From: Chrysemys picta bellii
Taxonomy: Eukaryota > Chordata > Testudines > Emydidae
Assembly (NCBI RefSeq): GCF_011386835.1
Contig: NC_088795.1
Coordinates: forward strand, 117,445,434 to 117,509,433
Direction: 5' to 3'
Length of the DNA stretch: 64,000 nt
Shown: one piece after another, positions 11,566 through 23,390 of the stretch
How positions within the stretch are numbered: position 1 is the stretch's first letter
Layout of the letters: the number at the start of each line of letters is the position of its first letter
Notes under the pieces: model-generated
The model's input: the letters and a program-made list of their open reading frames with translations, nothing else
Told to the model about the DNA's origin: nothing
The model's database searches: none
Position numbers and translations under genes: made by a program

Positions 11566-11954
11566 GATTATATAGCACTTAATGATTGGGGTTGATTCCC
11601 AGCTGGAAGATATAAAGGAGGGGCCCAGCTCCCTGAGGGGGCCAAGTAAGCAAACTTTCCCCTGGCTGTAGCAGAAGGCTGTGAGAAGGCAGGCCTGCCC
11701 CAGGGAGACCCCTCTCCCCGATCTAGGAAAGGCTATAAATGGAACTGAGTGTGGTTGATGGTTTGTGCCAGCCTGGTGATCAGATCCATCAGCTTAGTGA
11801 CCTTGGTAGGGATCTGTGCTTTGTGGTTCAAGGGAGAAAGCAGGGGGGCCTGTGTCCCCAGTGTTCATTACCTCAAAGGTGGTGGGTGGAGAGGAAGGGG
11901 AGTGGATGGAGCTTTGGCTGGCTCCTTGCTGGCACAGTGGGGTGGGGGAGATGT

Positions 11955-12076
11955 AGGGTTACCAGATGTCCCGATTTTATAGGAACAGTACTGATTTTGG
12001 GGTCTTTTTCTTATATAGGCTCCTATTGTCCCTCATCCCCATCCTGATTTTTCACACTTGCTGTCTGATCACCCTA
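11955..12076. mobile_element. Short MITE, AGGGTTACCAGA type
   Basis: The element is 122 bp with inverted ends AGGGTTACCAG and TGATCACCCT. The flanking direct repeat GGGAGATGT is on both sides (11946-11954 and 12077-12085). The interior CCCGATTTTATAGGAACAGT ... TATATAGGCTCC matches a very common turtle non-autonomous element. It has no coding capacity. Confidence 0.75.
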
Positions 12077-12085
12077 GGGAGATGT

Positions 12086-15000
12086 AAGCTTCACTAAGTT
12101 ACTTCTCTCAGGAGTAAGATGGGAGCAGAGGATTTTCCAGGGACAGAACAGCAATGTGCTGCCCCAGATGCCAGGAATAGAGCAAAGTCTCAGTATAACG
12201 TTTAACTATCATTTCCCATAGACTGGAGGTTCCCTTATTGCACTGAACAATGTCAGTGACCTCCACAGGTAAGTTAAAAAACATAAAGTTGTTTAAATGT
12301 ACAGCTTTTGGAATCTGTTCCTTCTACAAGAAAGGGGGTAGCCTGTAAATACCAGGTAAAGAGACCAGTTAGACCAGTTACAAAGAGGGCCTTCTCTACA
12401 GTGGGTCACACACTTCCCTAGGGTGGATATTGAAAGGGGCAGGAAACAGTAATTGGGGATTTCTCTTTTTAGTAATTGCATTGGCTCTGGACTTCTCATC
12501 CTTTAGAACACTTGGAAGAATGTCATTTAGTCCTGACTGCAATTTAATAAATCTGGCTGGGAAAGGGTGTTTTGTTTCTGTTTTGTGTTTTCTTTTCCTG
12601 CTAACAATTTTAGTGAAAACAATATTTTGCTTTCACCAATGTTTTTCTACTATACTTTTGTTTGGGTGGGGGCTGGGTTATTAAAAATATTCAGTTTTTG
12701 GAAAACTGGTCAGATCAGAGTTTTCAATAAAGCCCCAAATTCTCACTTGCTCAGCTAAAATTATTCAGTTTGTGGCTGCCAAAAACTGAAATTCAGTTTT
12801 CATTTTTCTGATGAAAACCTGAAGAAAATTGACACTTCCCACAGAAATTTCTGTTTTGGCCAAAAAGACTTAAAAAAAAAAATTGGAACAGAAAAATGTC
12901 AAGCCACTCTAGAATTTAATTTAAGGACCTGAACTTTGCCCCACAGAAACCTGATACCACCTGAGGCTTTTGCAGAAGTGCAGCGGAAAAGGAATAAGAG
13001 CTATGTCCTGAAGAAAAAAGGGAAAGGGAGGAAGAAAGTTCTGAACCCTCATTTCAAAGACTTTTTTACTAGGTACAAAATGCATCTTGCCTAGAATATG
13101 TTCAACAGCTTTAATTCTGACCAGTGACCACTAGAGGTCAGTTGTGTTTTTAATTTTAGCAAAAGTGCTGTTAAATTCTATTTATAATTTTTCTTCAAAA
13201 ATACAGTACTAAAATAATTGTTAGATTTGTCTTTATTCATTTTCTATAAAACAATTTCAAGGGCACATATCCCTGTAATGTAAGTTACAAGAGGAAGAAA
13301 TATTTAGTTCTCAAACAAGACACTTCTCCAGTTATAAGCAACAGAGGGTCCTGTGGCACCTTTAAGACTAACAGAAGTATTGGAGCATAAGTTTTCGTGG
13401 GTGAATGCCCACTTCATCAGACGCAACCCTTGCGTCTGATGAAGTGGGCATTCACCCACGAAAGCTTATGCTCCAATACTTCTGTTAGTCTTAAAGGTGC
13501 CACAGGACCCTCTGTTGCTTTTTACAGATACAGACTAACACGGCTACCCCTCTGATACTATTCTCCAGTTATAGTACTTTTTCTACACAGTATTCTAAAA
13601 GCTTCATTAGTTTGTGGAAAACATACTCCTCAGGCATAGTTTCATTCACTTCAATAGAACTAAACCAGTTTATCTCTGTTGAGGATCTGAGTCTCAGTTT
13701 AGCAAATGTTCTATAGTTATGATGGATTTTATGTTTACATGTTCCCTCTTGTGTTTTCTATTATAGTAGACTGGTTGGCTGAGATATATAAAACTTAATT
13801 ATTTCAGTAATTAGGGGGTTCTTTGAACTTCTTGAGGGCTTTCAGTGACATGGGTTTATATACCTTCCTGTGTTTCTATTTTGAGTTTCAGGATCAAATG
13901 AGTTTCTTCACACCTCTACATGAGCTCATAAACTGCTCTTCTCAAAGAATCTCCATCTTCCCCAAACAGACTTGGGTTTCCTCTGAGCAGGGAATCTGGA
14001 GAAAACAGGCCCAGTGGTTTGAAACTTCCTATCACCTTAGATGGCTTTCTGGGGTGGTTGGCTAGCTCCATTCCATTACCTGGGTTCTTTAAGAGAGTGG
14101 TGTGGATAGACCAACAACTTACTTACCTTCAGTCTTTGTGGAGTGAGCATGGTAGAAGCTTCTAGGGAGATGGCAGCCTTTTCAAAACCTGAAGCAATGG
14201 GCCAGGTCCTGCTATATAGCAGATGCACTTGTAGCTTTACCTTAGTCTGGTACTGAGAATGGCCCCATATAACATAAGTTATACTGGTGTAACCAAGGGC
14301 AGAATATGGACCAAGCATTGTAAAGTATATTAAATTAAAGATATTAAGCCTGAATCATTTAGTATCAGCCATAGTAAGCCAATGACTCAGCCTGAATTGA
14401 ACAGAGGATTAAATGCTCATTGGGAAATATATGCCAACACTGATGATTGCATCATATTGTACATGACTGTGAATCATCTTCTATACAACATTCAAATGGA
14501 TTGTGGTAGCTAACATGGTCTGTCATTTATCCACTGCTTAGAGTCACTCGCATGCATTATTCTGAATCTGCTCCCTGGCAACTTCCACAGTTAGCAGGGC
14601 ATGACACTTATTAGGCTACTGATTAACAAGATTGTATTGTAGTTTTCCAGTCATAAAAACCTCATGCATACTTCATCCAGAGAACTACCCGTGATTTCTC
14701 TTTTAGCCCACTGCTTTTTAATCTGGATCATGGATTACTACTTTATGTTGTAGCCAGTTAGTTTAATATCTCTGAGAAGGATGAATGCTGGAGGTATCGC
14801 TTATATAACAATATATCAGATGAGGTAAAAGTGATGCATATTCTTCACATTTTAAACTGGAGAAACTGGGACTGTCCCAGAGAAGGTTTTGTCCCTAAGA
14901 GCCTGCCCCACTACCCAATCAGTTAGATTCTTACAAGAAATAAAACCAGGCCCCCAGATTTGGGTATGGATGAGGATGTCAAATACCCCACAATTTGGCA

Positions 15001-15225
15001 GGGGTTGATTCTTCTTTGCTTCAACCCATTGTAGAGATAAAACTAAGAGATAGGACTCTTGTTAAAGCCTGTATCTTCTCTCTATTTTCAACATTCAACC
15101 CTTTCTCTCCATCTTTACTGCCAAAATGCTTGTCCTTGACTCAGTCATCATTCCATATGTTTATGGTAATGTTCTCTTCTCAAGCCTTATCTGCTGCTCA
15201 CCTCATCTCTCCTGCCAATCTAAGA
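12086..15225. other. Intergenic, hairpin retroposon only
   Basis: Only the hairpin element (13337-13560) is recognised. The 12600-12900 part has several degenerate TTCAGTTTTTGG-like words. No coding sequence is supported. Confidence 0.5.
13337..13560 (+). mobile_element. Hairpin retroposon, copy 1 (with tail)
   Basis: The left arm (13337-13426) and right arm (13430-13519) are 90 bp each and pair with one mismatch over a 3-nt loop. A 3' tail follows (13520-13560: ACAGATACAGACTAACACGG, then CTACCCCTCTG). TTCTCCAGTTATA is duplicated exactly on both sides (13324-13336 and 13561-13573). A 13-bp duplication is too long for the usual cut-and-paste families and fits target-primed insertion. The plus strand is called because the tail is taken as the 3' end. 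Confidence 0.8.
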
Positions 15226-15530
15226 TACAGCCAGTGCTTAATTTGTGCCGGGGCTTGCTGGGCTGAGCCCTGGCACCTCTTGGCTTGGCAGTTCATAGGT
15301 TCTCTAGGCTCCCAGCCAGTCACCACCGCTCTCTGGCCACCCATCTCTGGCAGCAGCAGTGCAGAAGTAAGGGTGGCAATATCCTATGCGATGCCACCCT
15401 TACTTCTGTGCTGCTTCTGGCAGCGGTGCTGCCTTCAGAAATGAGTGCCCAGCCAGCAGCCGCTGCTCTCTGGCTGCCTAGCTAGTGCTTAATTTTTGCT
15501 GGGGTGAGCCCCAGCACATCTTTCTTTACA
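15226..15530. repeat. GTGCTTAATTTGTGC repeat with internal hairpin
   Basis: AGTGCTTAATTTGTGCCGGG (about 15232) and AGTGCTTAATTTTTGCTGGG (about 15485) are two partial copies of one element start. Between them GCAGAAGTAAGGGTGGCA pairs with TGCCACCCTTACTTCTG (15360-15413). It is non-coding. Confidence 0.5.
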
Positions 15531-16354
15531 CATTAAGCAGTGGATAGAGCTACTAAAGTTACTTCCTCTCTGACCACGATATGACTCTACCCATGCCCCC
15601 AAATCCCCAGAATCCCTTCACTGGCTTCCTGTTTCTTACGTCTTTGGATTCAAGCTCCTTCTCATCCATTTCCCCTTGCTAGCCCTTTCGCCAATGGCAG
15701 CCAGTGTCCCAGAGTGCTGGGACAGGAGCTTGCAATTAAGAACACCCCTCTCCTGCCAAAAAAATGAAGTGTGACTCCTGCTCCTACACAACCTTTCTGA
15801 TGCCCCAAATAAAATCAACAATGTGGGGCTCTGTCTCCCCCCCCATAGCTTCTGCATTGTAATTCCCATCACTGCTCCCCTGTTCTGTTTTGCGCTGTGC
15901 CTCTCCACTCCCACCTGAAACACAAACCCTACTCTCCTGATAACCTCACCCTTTACCACCTCTGTCACAGGTCACTCTTAATGCCCACCCCCTTTAGCCC
16001 TGTACTCCATGACCAGATCACAGGGCCTTTCTGCCCCCTCTCCCCCCTTCCTCCAAGTTTGCATTTGCTGCTGTCTTGAATTCTAAACTTCCAGTTCAGC
16101 TTTCTCCCATTTGGGCACCTCATGGTATTTCTGCGGTGGGGGGGGGGGGGGGGGGTGGATCTCTGCATGTATGGCTGCAACTGTGCTCAGACTCGGGGGG
16201 CCACTCAGATTCTGCCCCCAAAGAGTACTGTGCTCTCAGTGCTGCTCTATCCATTCAGTGAAGGGAGGCGCTCTTCTTAGGGGCTTGCAGCCACCAGCCC
16301 CTTCCTCTGCTGACTATACTTTGTGCCCCCACTTAACTCCTGCTGTGCTGCTCT
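15531..16354. other. C-rich intergenic stretch
   Basis: The plus strand is rich in CCCC and CTCC and ends in the G homopolymer at 16138. The long frame here that runs into the CR1 duplicate is a chance fusion. Confidence 0.5.
16138..16155. repeat. G homopolymer of 18
   Basis: An uninterrupted run of 18 G lies between TCTGCGGT and TGGATCTC. It may be length-variable or an assembly weak point. Confidence 0.85.
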
Positions 16355-16688
16355 CCAGTAATTACAGACCAGTAAGCCTGACTTCAGTACCGGGAAAATT
16401 GGTTGAAACTATAGTAAAGAACAAAATTGTCAGACACATAGATGAACATAATTTGTTGAGGATGAGTCAACATGTTTTTCGTAAAGGGAAATCATGCCTC
16501 ACCAATCTACTAGAATTCTTTGAATGGGTCAACAAGCATGTGGACAAGGAGGATCCTGTGGATATAGTGTATTTAGATTTTCAGAAAGCCTTTGACAAGG
16601 TCCCTCACCAAAGGCTCTTAAGCAAAGTAAGCAGTCATGGGATAAGAGGGAAGGTTCTCTCATGGATTGGTAACTGATTAAAAGATAG
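16355..16688 (+). repeat. Inverted 334-bp duplicate of CR1 reverse transcriptase sequence
   Basis: This is the reverse complement of 18242-18575 with two differences over 334 bp, by direct comparison. It encodes the RT part from NYRPVSLTS through VLSWIGN. It has neither a CR1 5' nor 3' end: both borders are abrupt and lie in unrelated C-rich sequence on the left and other DNA on the right. It therefore looks like a copied piece of the neighbouring CR1, not a separate insertion. Confidence 0.85.
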
Positions 16689-17116
16689 TGTGCTGCTGGA
16701 GACAAGGGAGAAAAGAGAGGTATTTGCCACACAGTGTTCAGGTTTGTTGAAAGACAGGAGAGAGGATTTAACTGATGGGGGTAGCCTCATGACCAGTCAC
16801 CGCCCCCTCTTGCACTCCTCCCACTACTTTCAACCTTACTGTCCTCTTGATTCCCTTTTCCAGTTTCGGATTCAGGCCCAATGCTTTTCTTTTCTTTGGA
16901 ACAGTCTTTTGCTTCTGAGATGTGCAAAGAGCCCTTTCTTTCCTTTAAATGATGGCATAGTCTGCCCCTTAAAGGTAGTGGGGCCTAATGGTCAGCTCAC
17001 CCCTGTTGCATGGCATGGCCCTTTAAGAGTTTGTGAGGTCTGACTATATATACGCATGGACCCGGGAGACATTTGGTGAGAGGAAGCAATCCCCTGAGTA
17101 AGAAGTGTTTTGGGAG
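16689..17116. other. Spacer right of the inverted CR1 piece
   Basis: Non-repetitive-looking DNA with GGCCCTTTAAGAG and GACTATATATACG, possibly a promoter-like fragment of an LTR. Nothing can be assigned. Confidence 0.4.
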
Positions 17117-19140
17117 AACATGAGAATGGCCATACTGGGTCAGACCAAAGGTCCATCTAGACCAGTATCCTGTCTTCCGACAGTGGTCAATGCCAGGTGC
17201 CCCAGAGGGAATGAACAGAACAGGTAATCATCAAGTGATCCTTTCCCTGTTGCTCATTCCCAGCTTCTGGCAAACAGAAGCTAAGGATACCATCCGTGCC
17301 CATCCTGACTAATAGCCATTGATGGACCTAATCTCCATGATTTATCTAGTTTGTTTTTGAACCCGGTTATTCTTGGCCTTCACAACATCCTCTGGAAAGG
17401 AGTTCCACAGGTTGACTGTGTGTTGTGTGAAAAAATACTTCTTTTTGTTTGTTTTAAACCTGCTGCCTATTAATTTCATTTGGTGGCCCTAGTTCTTGTG
17501 TTATGAGAAGGAGTAAATAACATTTCCTTATTTATTTTCTCCACACCAGTCATGATTTTATAGTCCTCTATCATATCCCCCCTTAGTTGTCTCTTTTCCA
17601 AGCTGAAAAGTCCCAGTCTTCTTAATCTCTCCTCATACGGCAGCTATTCCATACCCCTAATAATTTTTGTTGCCCTTTTCTGAATCTTTCCCAAGTCCAA
17701 TATATCTTTTTTGAGATGGGGTGACCACATCTGCACGCAGTATTCAAGATGTGGGCATACCATGGATTTATATAGAAACAACATGATATTTTCTGTCTAT
17801 CCTTTTCTTAATGATTCCCAACATTCTGTTTGCTTTTTTGACTGCCACTGCACATTGAGTGGATGTTTTCAGAGAACTATCCACAAAGATCTCTTTCTTG
17901 AGTGGTAACAGCTAATTTAGACCCCATCATTTTATATGTATAGTTGGGATTATTTTTTCCAATGTGCATTACTTTGCATTTATCAACCCTGAATTTCATC
18001 TGCCATTTTGTTGCCCAGTCACCCAGTTTTGAGGGATCCTTTTGTAGCTCTTCGCAGTCTGCCTGGGATTTAACTATCTTGAGTAGTTTTGTATCATCTG
18101 CAAATTTTGCCACTTCACTGTTTATCCCTTTTTCCAAATTATTTATGAATATGTTGAATAGGACTGATCCCAGTACAGACTACTGGGGGATACCACTATC
18201 TCCATTCTGAAAACTGACCATTTATTCCTACCTTTTGTTTCCTATCTTTTAATCAGTTACCAATCCATGAGAGAACCTTCCCTCTTATCCCATGACTGCT
18301 TACTTTGCTTAAGAGCCTTTGGTGAGGGACCTTGTCAAAGGCTTTCTGAAAATCTAAATACACTATATCCACAGGATCCCCCTTGTCCACATGCTTGTTG
18401 ACCCATTCAAAGAATTCTAGTAGATTGGTGAGGCATGATTTCCCTTTACGAAAAACATGTTGACTCATCCTCAACAAATTATGTTCATCTATGTGTCTGA
18501 CAATTTTGTTCTTTACTATAGTTTCAACCAATTTTCCCGGTACTGAAGTCAGGCTTACCGGTCTGTAATTACTGGGGTCACCTTTGGAGCCCTTTTTAAA
18601 AATTGGTGCCACATTAGCTCTTCTCCAGTCATTTGGTACAGAAGCTAATTTAAATGATAGGCTACAAACAACAGTTAGTAGTCCTGCTATTTCACATTTG
18701 AGTTCCTTCAGAACTCTTGGGTGAATACCATCTGGTCCTGGTGACTTATTACTGTTTATCAATTTGTTCCAAAACCTCCTCTAATGACACCTCAGTCTGT
18801 CACCTAAAATGAATGGCTCAGGTTTGGGAATCTCCCTCACATTCTCTGCAATATCATCCCTGAGTGCTCCTTTAGCATCTCAATAGTCCAGTGGCCCCAC
18901 TGGTTGTTTAGCAGGCTTCCTGCTTCTGATGTACTTTTTTGCTATTACTTTTTGAGTCTTTGGCTAGCTGTTCTTCAAATTATTTTTTGGCCTTCCTAAT
19001 TATATTTTTACACTTCATTTGCCAGAGTTTATCCTCCTTTCTATTTTCCTCATTAGGATTTAACTTCCACTTTTTAAAGGATGCCTTTTTGCCTCTCACT
19101 GCTTCTTGTACTTTGTTGTTTCTTTTACTTTGTTACTCTT
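17117..19140 (-). mobile_element. CR1 LINE, 5'-truncated, about 2 kb
   Basis: On the minus strand it encodes the second half of ORF2. First comes the linker between endonuclease and reverse transcriptase (18790-19140, in pieces), then the RT frame 18762-18253 (SPGPDGIHPRVLKEL, NYRPVSLTSVPGKL, VYLDFQKAFDKVPH). The catalytic FADDTKL part follows at 18137-17877. The 3' end lies near 17117, where the reverse complement ends CCCAGTATGGCC. Several stops and frame breaks show it is dead. It is the longest CR1 here, and its 18242-18575 portion recurs inverted at 16355-16688. Confidence 0.85.
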
Positions 19141-20109
19141 TCTTGAAGGACCCAGGCCAAGAGCCTGGTAGAGAGGGTACAGTAAGGTTCCCCTCTCCCC
19201 CAACTGATTGGGGATGAACTGGGAAAAAGGCAGTGCTGCCTTCTCCCTCATAGCAGAGAGACTCCAGAAGACATTAGCAGGGAAAGGCTAGCCTGATTAA
19301 GGAAAAGGGGCCAGCTAAGGGAGAAGGTGGCAAAGGCCTTACAGCTGGCTAACCTGCAACTCTACTCCAGACAGGAGAACTGAGGGCTCCTGCTTAAGAA
19401 GGATCAGGCAATCTGATTAACAGACCCCCGCTCCAGGGAGGACTGAAGGGGGTAACCCAGGGAAGGAAGTGGGAAGGGTTCCAGAAATACAGACTGTTTA
19501 CAGGCCTAGACAAGAAGAGTCTCCAACTTCTGTTTATGGCTCTTGTTAATAAATAAATCCTTGGCAAGAGCTCTGAGGGTCATGGAAGTTCCAGATCCAC
19601 ATCTAATAGAATAGAGCAACGGGAAAAGCAGCAGCTGCTGAAATGGGTGCAGCCTGTGATCTCTTCTGTGACTGGCAAGCTCCACTAAGGTTTGTGCCAT
19701 GAAGGAGCAGGTCCCACCTCCTCCATGTCCCCTTCAGGGGGATGTGTGCCCTACCAGAGAGCAGTGTTGCGAGGACTTAGGGGATAGCAACACTGCAGTT
19801 ATGGCTGGCCCTTGTACTTGGGCCCTCAGGAAAAGGTGGGTATACACCACTATGTGGCCCAGAATGGCTAAAAGAACAGGCTAATAACAGCCAGAGGAAG
19901 AAGGAAGGTCTAGCTGCTTTTCTTATTAAACTACAGGACTTGGAGTAGCATAATACGTTGCCACAATGGCTTTATCTTTGGTCATCCAGAATTTCCTGAC
20001 TCCCTTTCTGCTGCTTTGTCTAGCACGCTAAAGCTGGATATTCAGATATCCAGTGTGGCTTTCTATCTACTGCTGTCCATCACCATTCCCCTTCCCTTCC
20101 CTCCCCCCA
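19141..20109. other. Intergenic, possible LTR-like segment
   Basis: The part from 19141 to about 19560 (AGGCCAAGAGCCTGG ... AATAAATAAATCC) has a weak LTR look. The rest shows nothing. Confidence 0.35.
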
Positions 20110-20380
20110 AGCCGTTTTCCTTTTGCACTTAATTGCTATGGCTGCTGATATGGAGGGAGGCTATGTTGATTGACTTGTCTCAAGAGCAATCAACAATTCA
20201 CACTGATGCTCGTTATGGAAACAGATGTTCATTTTAAATCTGAATGTCATTCATCTGCTTTAATTATCCCTGATAGTGGAGCTGATATTAATACCGCAGT
20301 TCCTCTTTAGAAACACATTTGCAGCAATCTGATGGAGATATTCCACATCTCCAAACTATTTTCTCATCTAAATGCTGAAG
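20110..20380. promoter_or_regulatory. Candidate conserved non-coding block
   Basis: The stretch has single-copy texture, with ATTGACTTGTCTCAAGAGC, GCTTTAATTATCCCTGATAG and GAGCTGATATTAATACCGC. No repeat words or coding frame were found. It may be a conserved enhancer; this is inference. Confidence 0.25.
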
Positions 20381-20899
20381 AAAAACATCTCATATGAATT
20401 AACAGTCAGCCCATTTTGAATGCCCCAATTTTTTCCTACTTCAATAACACGGTGATGGGTGCCTTAGAAATACCTGCAACAGACAGCTAATAAACTGAAC
20501 TTCCTTGTGGAGGTGAAAATTTGGAGAAATTAGGAAAATTGTCAGAAGTACTGCTACCCGTGCACCACACTGATTGTGTATCACCACGAGGCTGTATAAG
20601 CAAAATAATTTCAGATAACTGCTCATAGAATAAATTCTAAGGGCAAATAACTTAATCTACTGTAGCCTATTGTCTCATAGAGCATGTGAGAGAGTAAATA
20701 ATGTGTACAGAAAAATGTTCTGCATGATGTTGTTTAATACCCAATCATAAGAACAAAGCTATCTGAATTATGCTGAAGTGTAGAATAACATCTTGCATGC
20801 TTGGTGGTTGTTCCAGTTACACAGAATGAGTCCAGGGCTGGGACAGCAGTTTGTTAAATTAATTTACACCTGATGTTCCAATTTTTGGACAGGTGACTC

Positions 20900-21215
20900 A
20901 ATTAACAAAGTTCATCCCTTCCCCCTAGACCCCACCCACGGCCCGCCTCTTCCTGTTCACACTCCACCCCCACCCTAGCTCTTCCCACCCAGTTCCGCCC
21001 CCTCCTTTCTCCCTCCCAGCCTCCTGCACACTGCAAAACAGCTGATTGCAGTGGGTGGGAGGTGCAGGGAGGCACAGGGGAGATGCTGATCTGCGGGACT
21101 TGCTGGCAAGTGGGAGGCACGGGTGGGGAGCAGCTGATAGGGGGCTGCATTTTTTCCCCGTGGGTGCTCCAGGCCCGGAGCACCCACGGGATCAGCACCT
21201 ATGGGAGGCATCATT
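20900..21215. repeat. GC-rich repeat ending in a perfect 14-bp hairpin
   Basis: CCCGTGGGTGCTCC (21157-21170) and GGAGCACCCACGGG (21177-21190) pair perfectly around a 6-nt loop. They are followed by ATCAGCACCTATGGGAGGC, a common turtle repeat end. The preceding 250 bp is C-rich and has no gene. Confidence 0.5.
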
Positions 21216-21269
21216 CAACACCATTTGGGTGGGAGGTGAACTCACCTGACTGCACCCTCAAACGTTGGG

Positions 21270-21560
21270 ACTTTACTGACTTTGAACAATAAACCATGAG
21301 CTTGGTGCAGCAGACGGAATGGTCTGTGAAAGGGACATTTGTCTGTTGGACTTTCACATCACATGTGGGAAACTGAGGCAAAGAACACTGCCCAAGATAT
21401 GGTGGGGTAGGTGTTTACTTATTGTTTGAATACTTTTGAATCATTGTTGCTGTGTTCCCTCTTCTCTTAATAAAAGTTTTCTTTTGTTATATACAGATTC
21501 AGTGCCTGTGAGAGGGGAAGTATTACCTCTTAGAGGCTCCCGGGATGGTGGTTAGTTTTT
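21270..21560 (+). mobile_element. Possible LTR fragment with polyadenylation signal
   Basis: AATAAAAGTTTTCTTTTG followed by ATTCAGTGCCTGTGAG and a TTAGAGGCTCCCGGGA stretch looks like the R-U5 part of an LTR. No partner LTR or internal coding region is present. Confidence 0.3.
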
Positions 21561-21694
21561 CCAGATTTCTGGGCGGGGGCTTGAGCTAATTTTGTTTTTG
21601 TAATGCAAAGAAGAACCCTAGAAATAGTAGCCAGCCCTTGTTGTTGCTGACACCACCTGGCAGATGTGTTACACTGGGATATTTTACCAAGTAT

Positions 21695-21945
21695 CTTTCC
21701 TCCAAAAAAGAACTATATAAGTTCATGGAGGATAGGTCCATCAATGGCTATTAGCCAGAATGGACAGGGATGGTGTCCATAGCCTCTGTTTGCCAGAAGC
21801 TGGGAATAGGTGACCGGGGATGGATCACTTGATGATCTGTTCTGTTCATTCCCTCTGAAGCACCTGGCATTGGCCACTGTTGGAAGACAAGATACTGGGC
21901 TAGGTGGACCTTTGGTCTGACCCAGTATGGCCGTTCTTATGTTCC
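21695..21945 (+). mobile_element. CR1 LINE 3' end
   Basis: The sequence runs from AAGTTCATGGAGGATAGGTC through CCAGAAGCTGGGAATAGG to GGACCTTTGGTCTGACCC, then AGTATGGCCGTTCTTATG. That is the 3' untranslated end of the same CR1 group as the element at 17117-19140. It is a 5'-truncated copy of about 250 bp. Confidence 0.8.
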
Positions 21946-23390
21946 CTTTAGCTGTCCTGGATATTTTAAGGAAACACAGGTATTGATAGTGACGTTAGGA
22001 ATTCTGTTGCCACAGTATGTGTTAATACTGACCTCAATACACACAAACAGCTGCATTTGTAAGGATCGTTTGGTAAAAAGCGAACATCTGAATTTCTACC
22101 ACTAGATAGCAATATGTAGCAATGAATGTTGCCTCCCGAGATGGACTACAAGAGCTGCTGAACTATGCTCCACATCCACCTATGTTCCCAGAAGCAGGGA
22201 GAAGACTGAGGGAGGAAGGGGCACAAAGGATAGTCTTTTTCTTTTATCAGGGTGAGTCACCTCAACCATCATTCTCCGGCTACAATTTCTGTTTCATAAA
22301 AATGCAACTGCCCCCTTATGCTGGGGCATTGAATACTTTTGAAAACAAGCTCTGAAGATAAAAGGCCAAACAAGCCTTGTTGTTCTCTGTTATCTGAGTG
22401 CACAGTAGAGGTGCAGGAAAAAAAATTCTATGTGCCTCGCTACTGGTCCCAAAGATGTGAAACAGTTTGCAGGACAGGTGGTTTGTTCATTTTGCAAAAC
22501 TAAGCACTGCCTCCGTTTGCTTGGAAGTGAAAGTGCAGAGTGGGATTGGACAGGGAGGCAGCAAAGGGCCCTTACTGTCTAGGTTCCCCAAAAGCATCCA
22601 GAGACAACCTCCACACTCCCAATTCTTGGCGTGTATTGGAGGCATGAGTGTGTACTATAGTGGCCAGACAAGAGGAGATTGGGATTTAAGGATCTAGGAT
22701 TCTGTTTCCAGCTCTGGGGTGTGTGTGGTCCTATGTCAGAGCAGGGGGAATCAGGACTCTTGGAGTTAGCTCAAGTATTACATGAACACACACAATACAA
22801 AGACTAAACCCAAGAGCCTCGACTCACAGTCACTGTGCTGTAACCACTAGACAAGACTCCCCACTAGAGAGAAGGGTAGGATATGAGGGTCATCTCTGCA
22901 TGCGTGTTTGCAAGGAACTAGAACCCAGGTTGTCTCTTACATGGGTTGCTGCATTTTGTGATGTCATTGTCTGGGAAATGTTTCCTCTTTAACACCTGAT
23001 GGCTCTCTTTCACCTGCAACTGTGCAGTCAAGTAGCAAATAGTGCTACAAGCTCAGCAGTCTGCTCACTAGTTTGTTTCCATACACAGCAGCTGACATGA
23101 CCTGAGCTGCAGACCCAGGGTACAAGGGCACACTACACCCATTATTGTCCAGAGAGAAAGAGAACCGAGTGACTTCCAGTGGGGGATACCAGTAAGATGT
23201 GATTGTGTGATAGGCCTATCTAGGGGGACACAGAGTTTGATCTTGCCAAGGCACCTGAACCAAACACAAGTTTATCAGCTTTTCTACTTGCTGATGAGAG
23301 TTCACAGGTGAGTGCTACTGCCATTGGATTACTCATTTGTTTTCTCCAACCTGTTCTCACATCTATTATAAATATAATATAAATAAATGT
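21946..23390. other. Intergenic, nothing recognised
   Basis: No gene. A tRNA-like repeat fragment with GTAACCACTAGAC lies near 22840. Confidence 0.45.

Larger units (their letters stand above)
7844..11795 (+). mobile_element. Degenerate Ty3/gypsy-type LTR retrotransposon
   Basis: The block carries relics in the order gag (8207-8953), protease (9331-9519, continuing at 10283-10326) and integrase (about 10600-11240 and 11470-11565). It is flanked by two related direct repeats (about 7844-8195 and 11576-11795). Both repeats share GATTCCCAGCTGGA and a similar end near TCCAT(T/C)AGCTTA, so they are taken as LTR remnants. No reverse transcriptase or RNase H stretch is recognisable between protease and integrase, so that part is deleted or decayed. 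Stops and frameshifts are common. A 754-bp MITE interrupts the protease region, and a short turtle repeat (about 11365-11450) interrupts the integrase tail. The LTR limits are approximate. Confidence 0.75.

Noticed and set aside
13337..13560. CRISPR-like or terminator interpretation of the long hairpins
   Set aside because: The genome is a vertebrate's, and the hairpins are dispersed with target duplications, so they are mobile elements.
14995..15444. 149-codon plus-strand frame
   Set aside because: It runs through unique DNA into a hairpin repeat at 15226-15530; no family resemblance or splice support.
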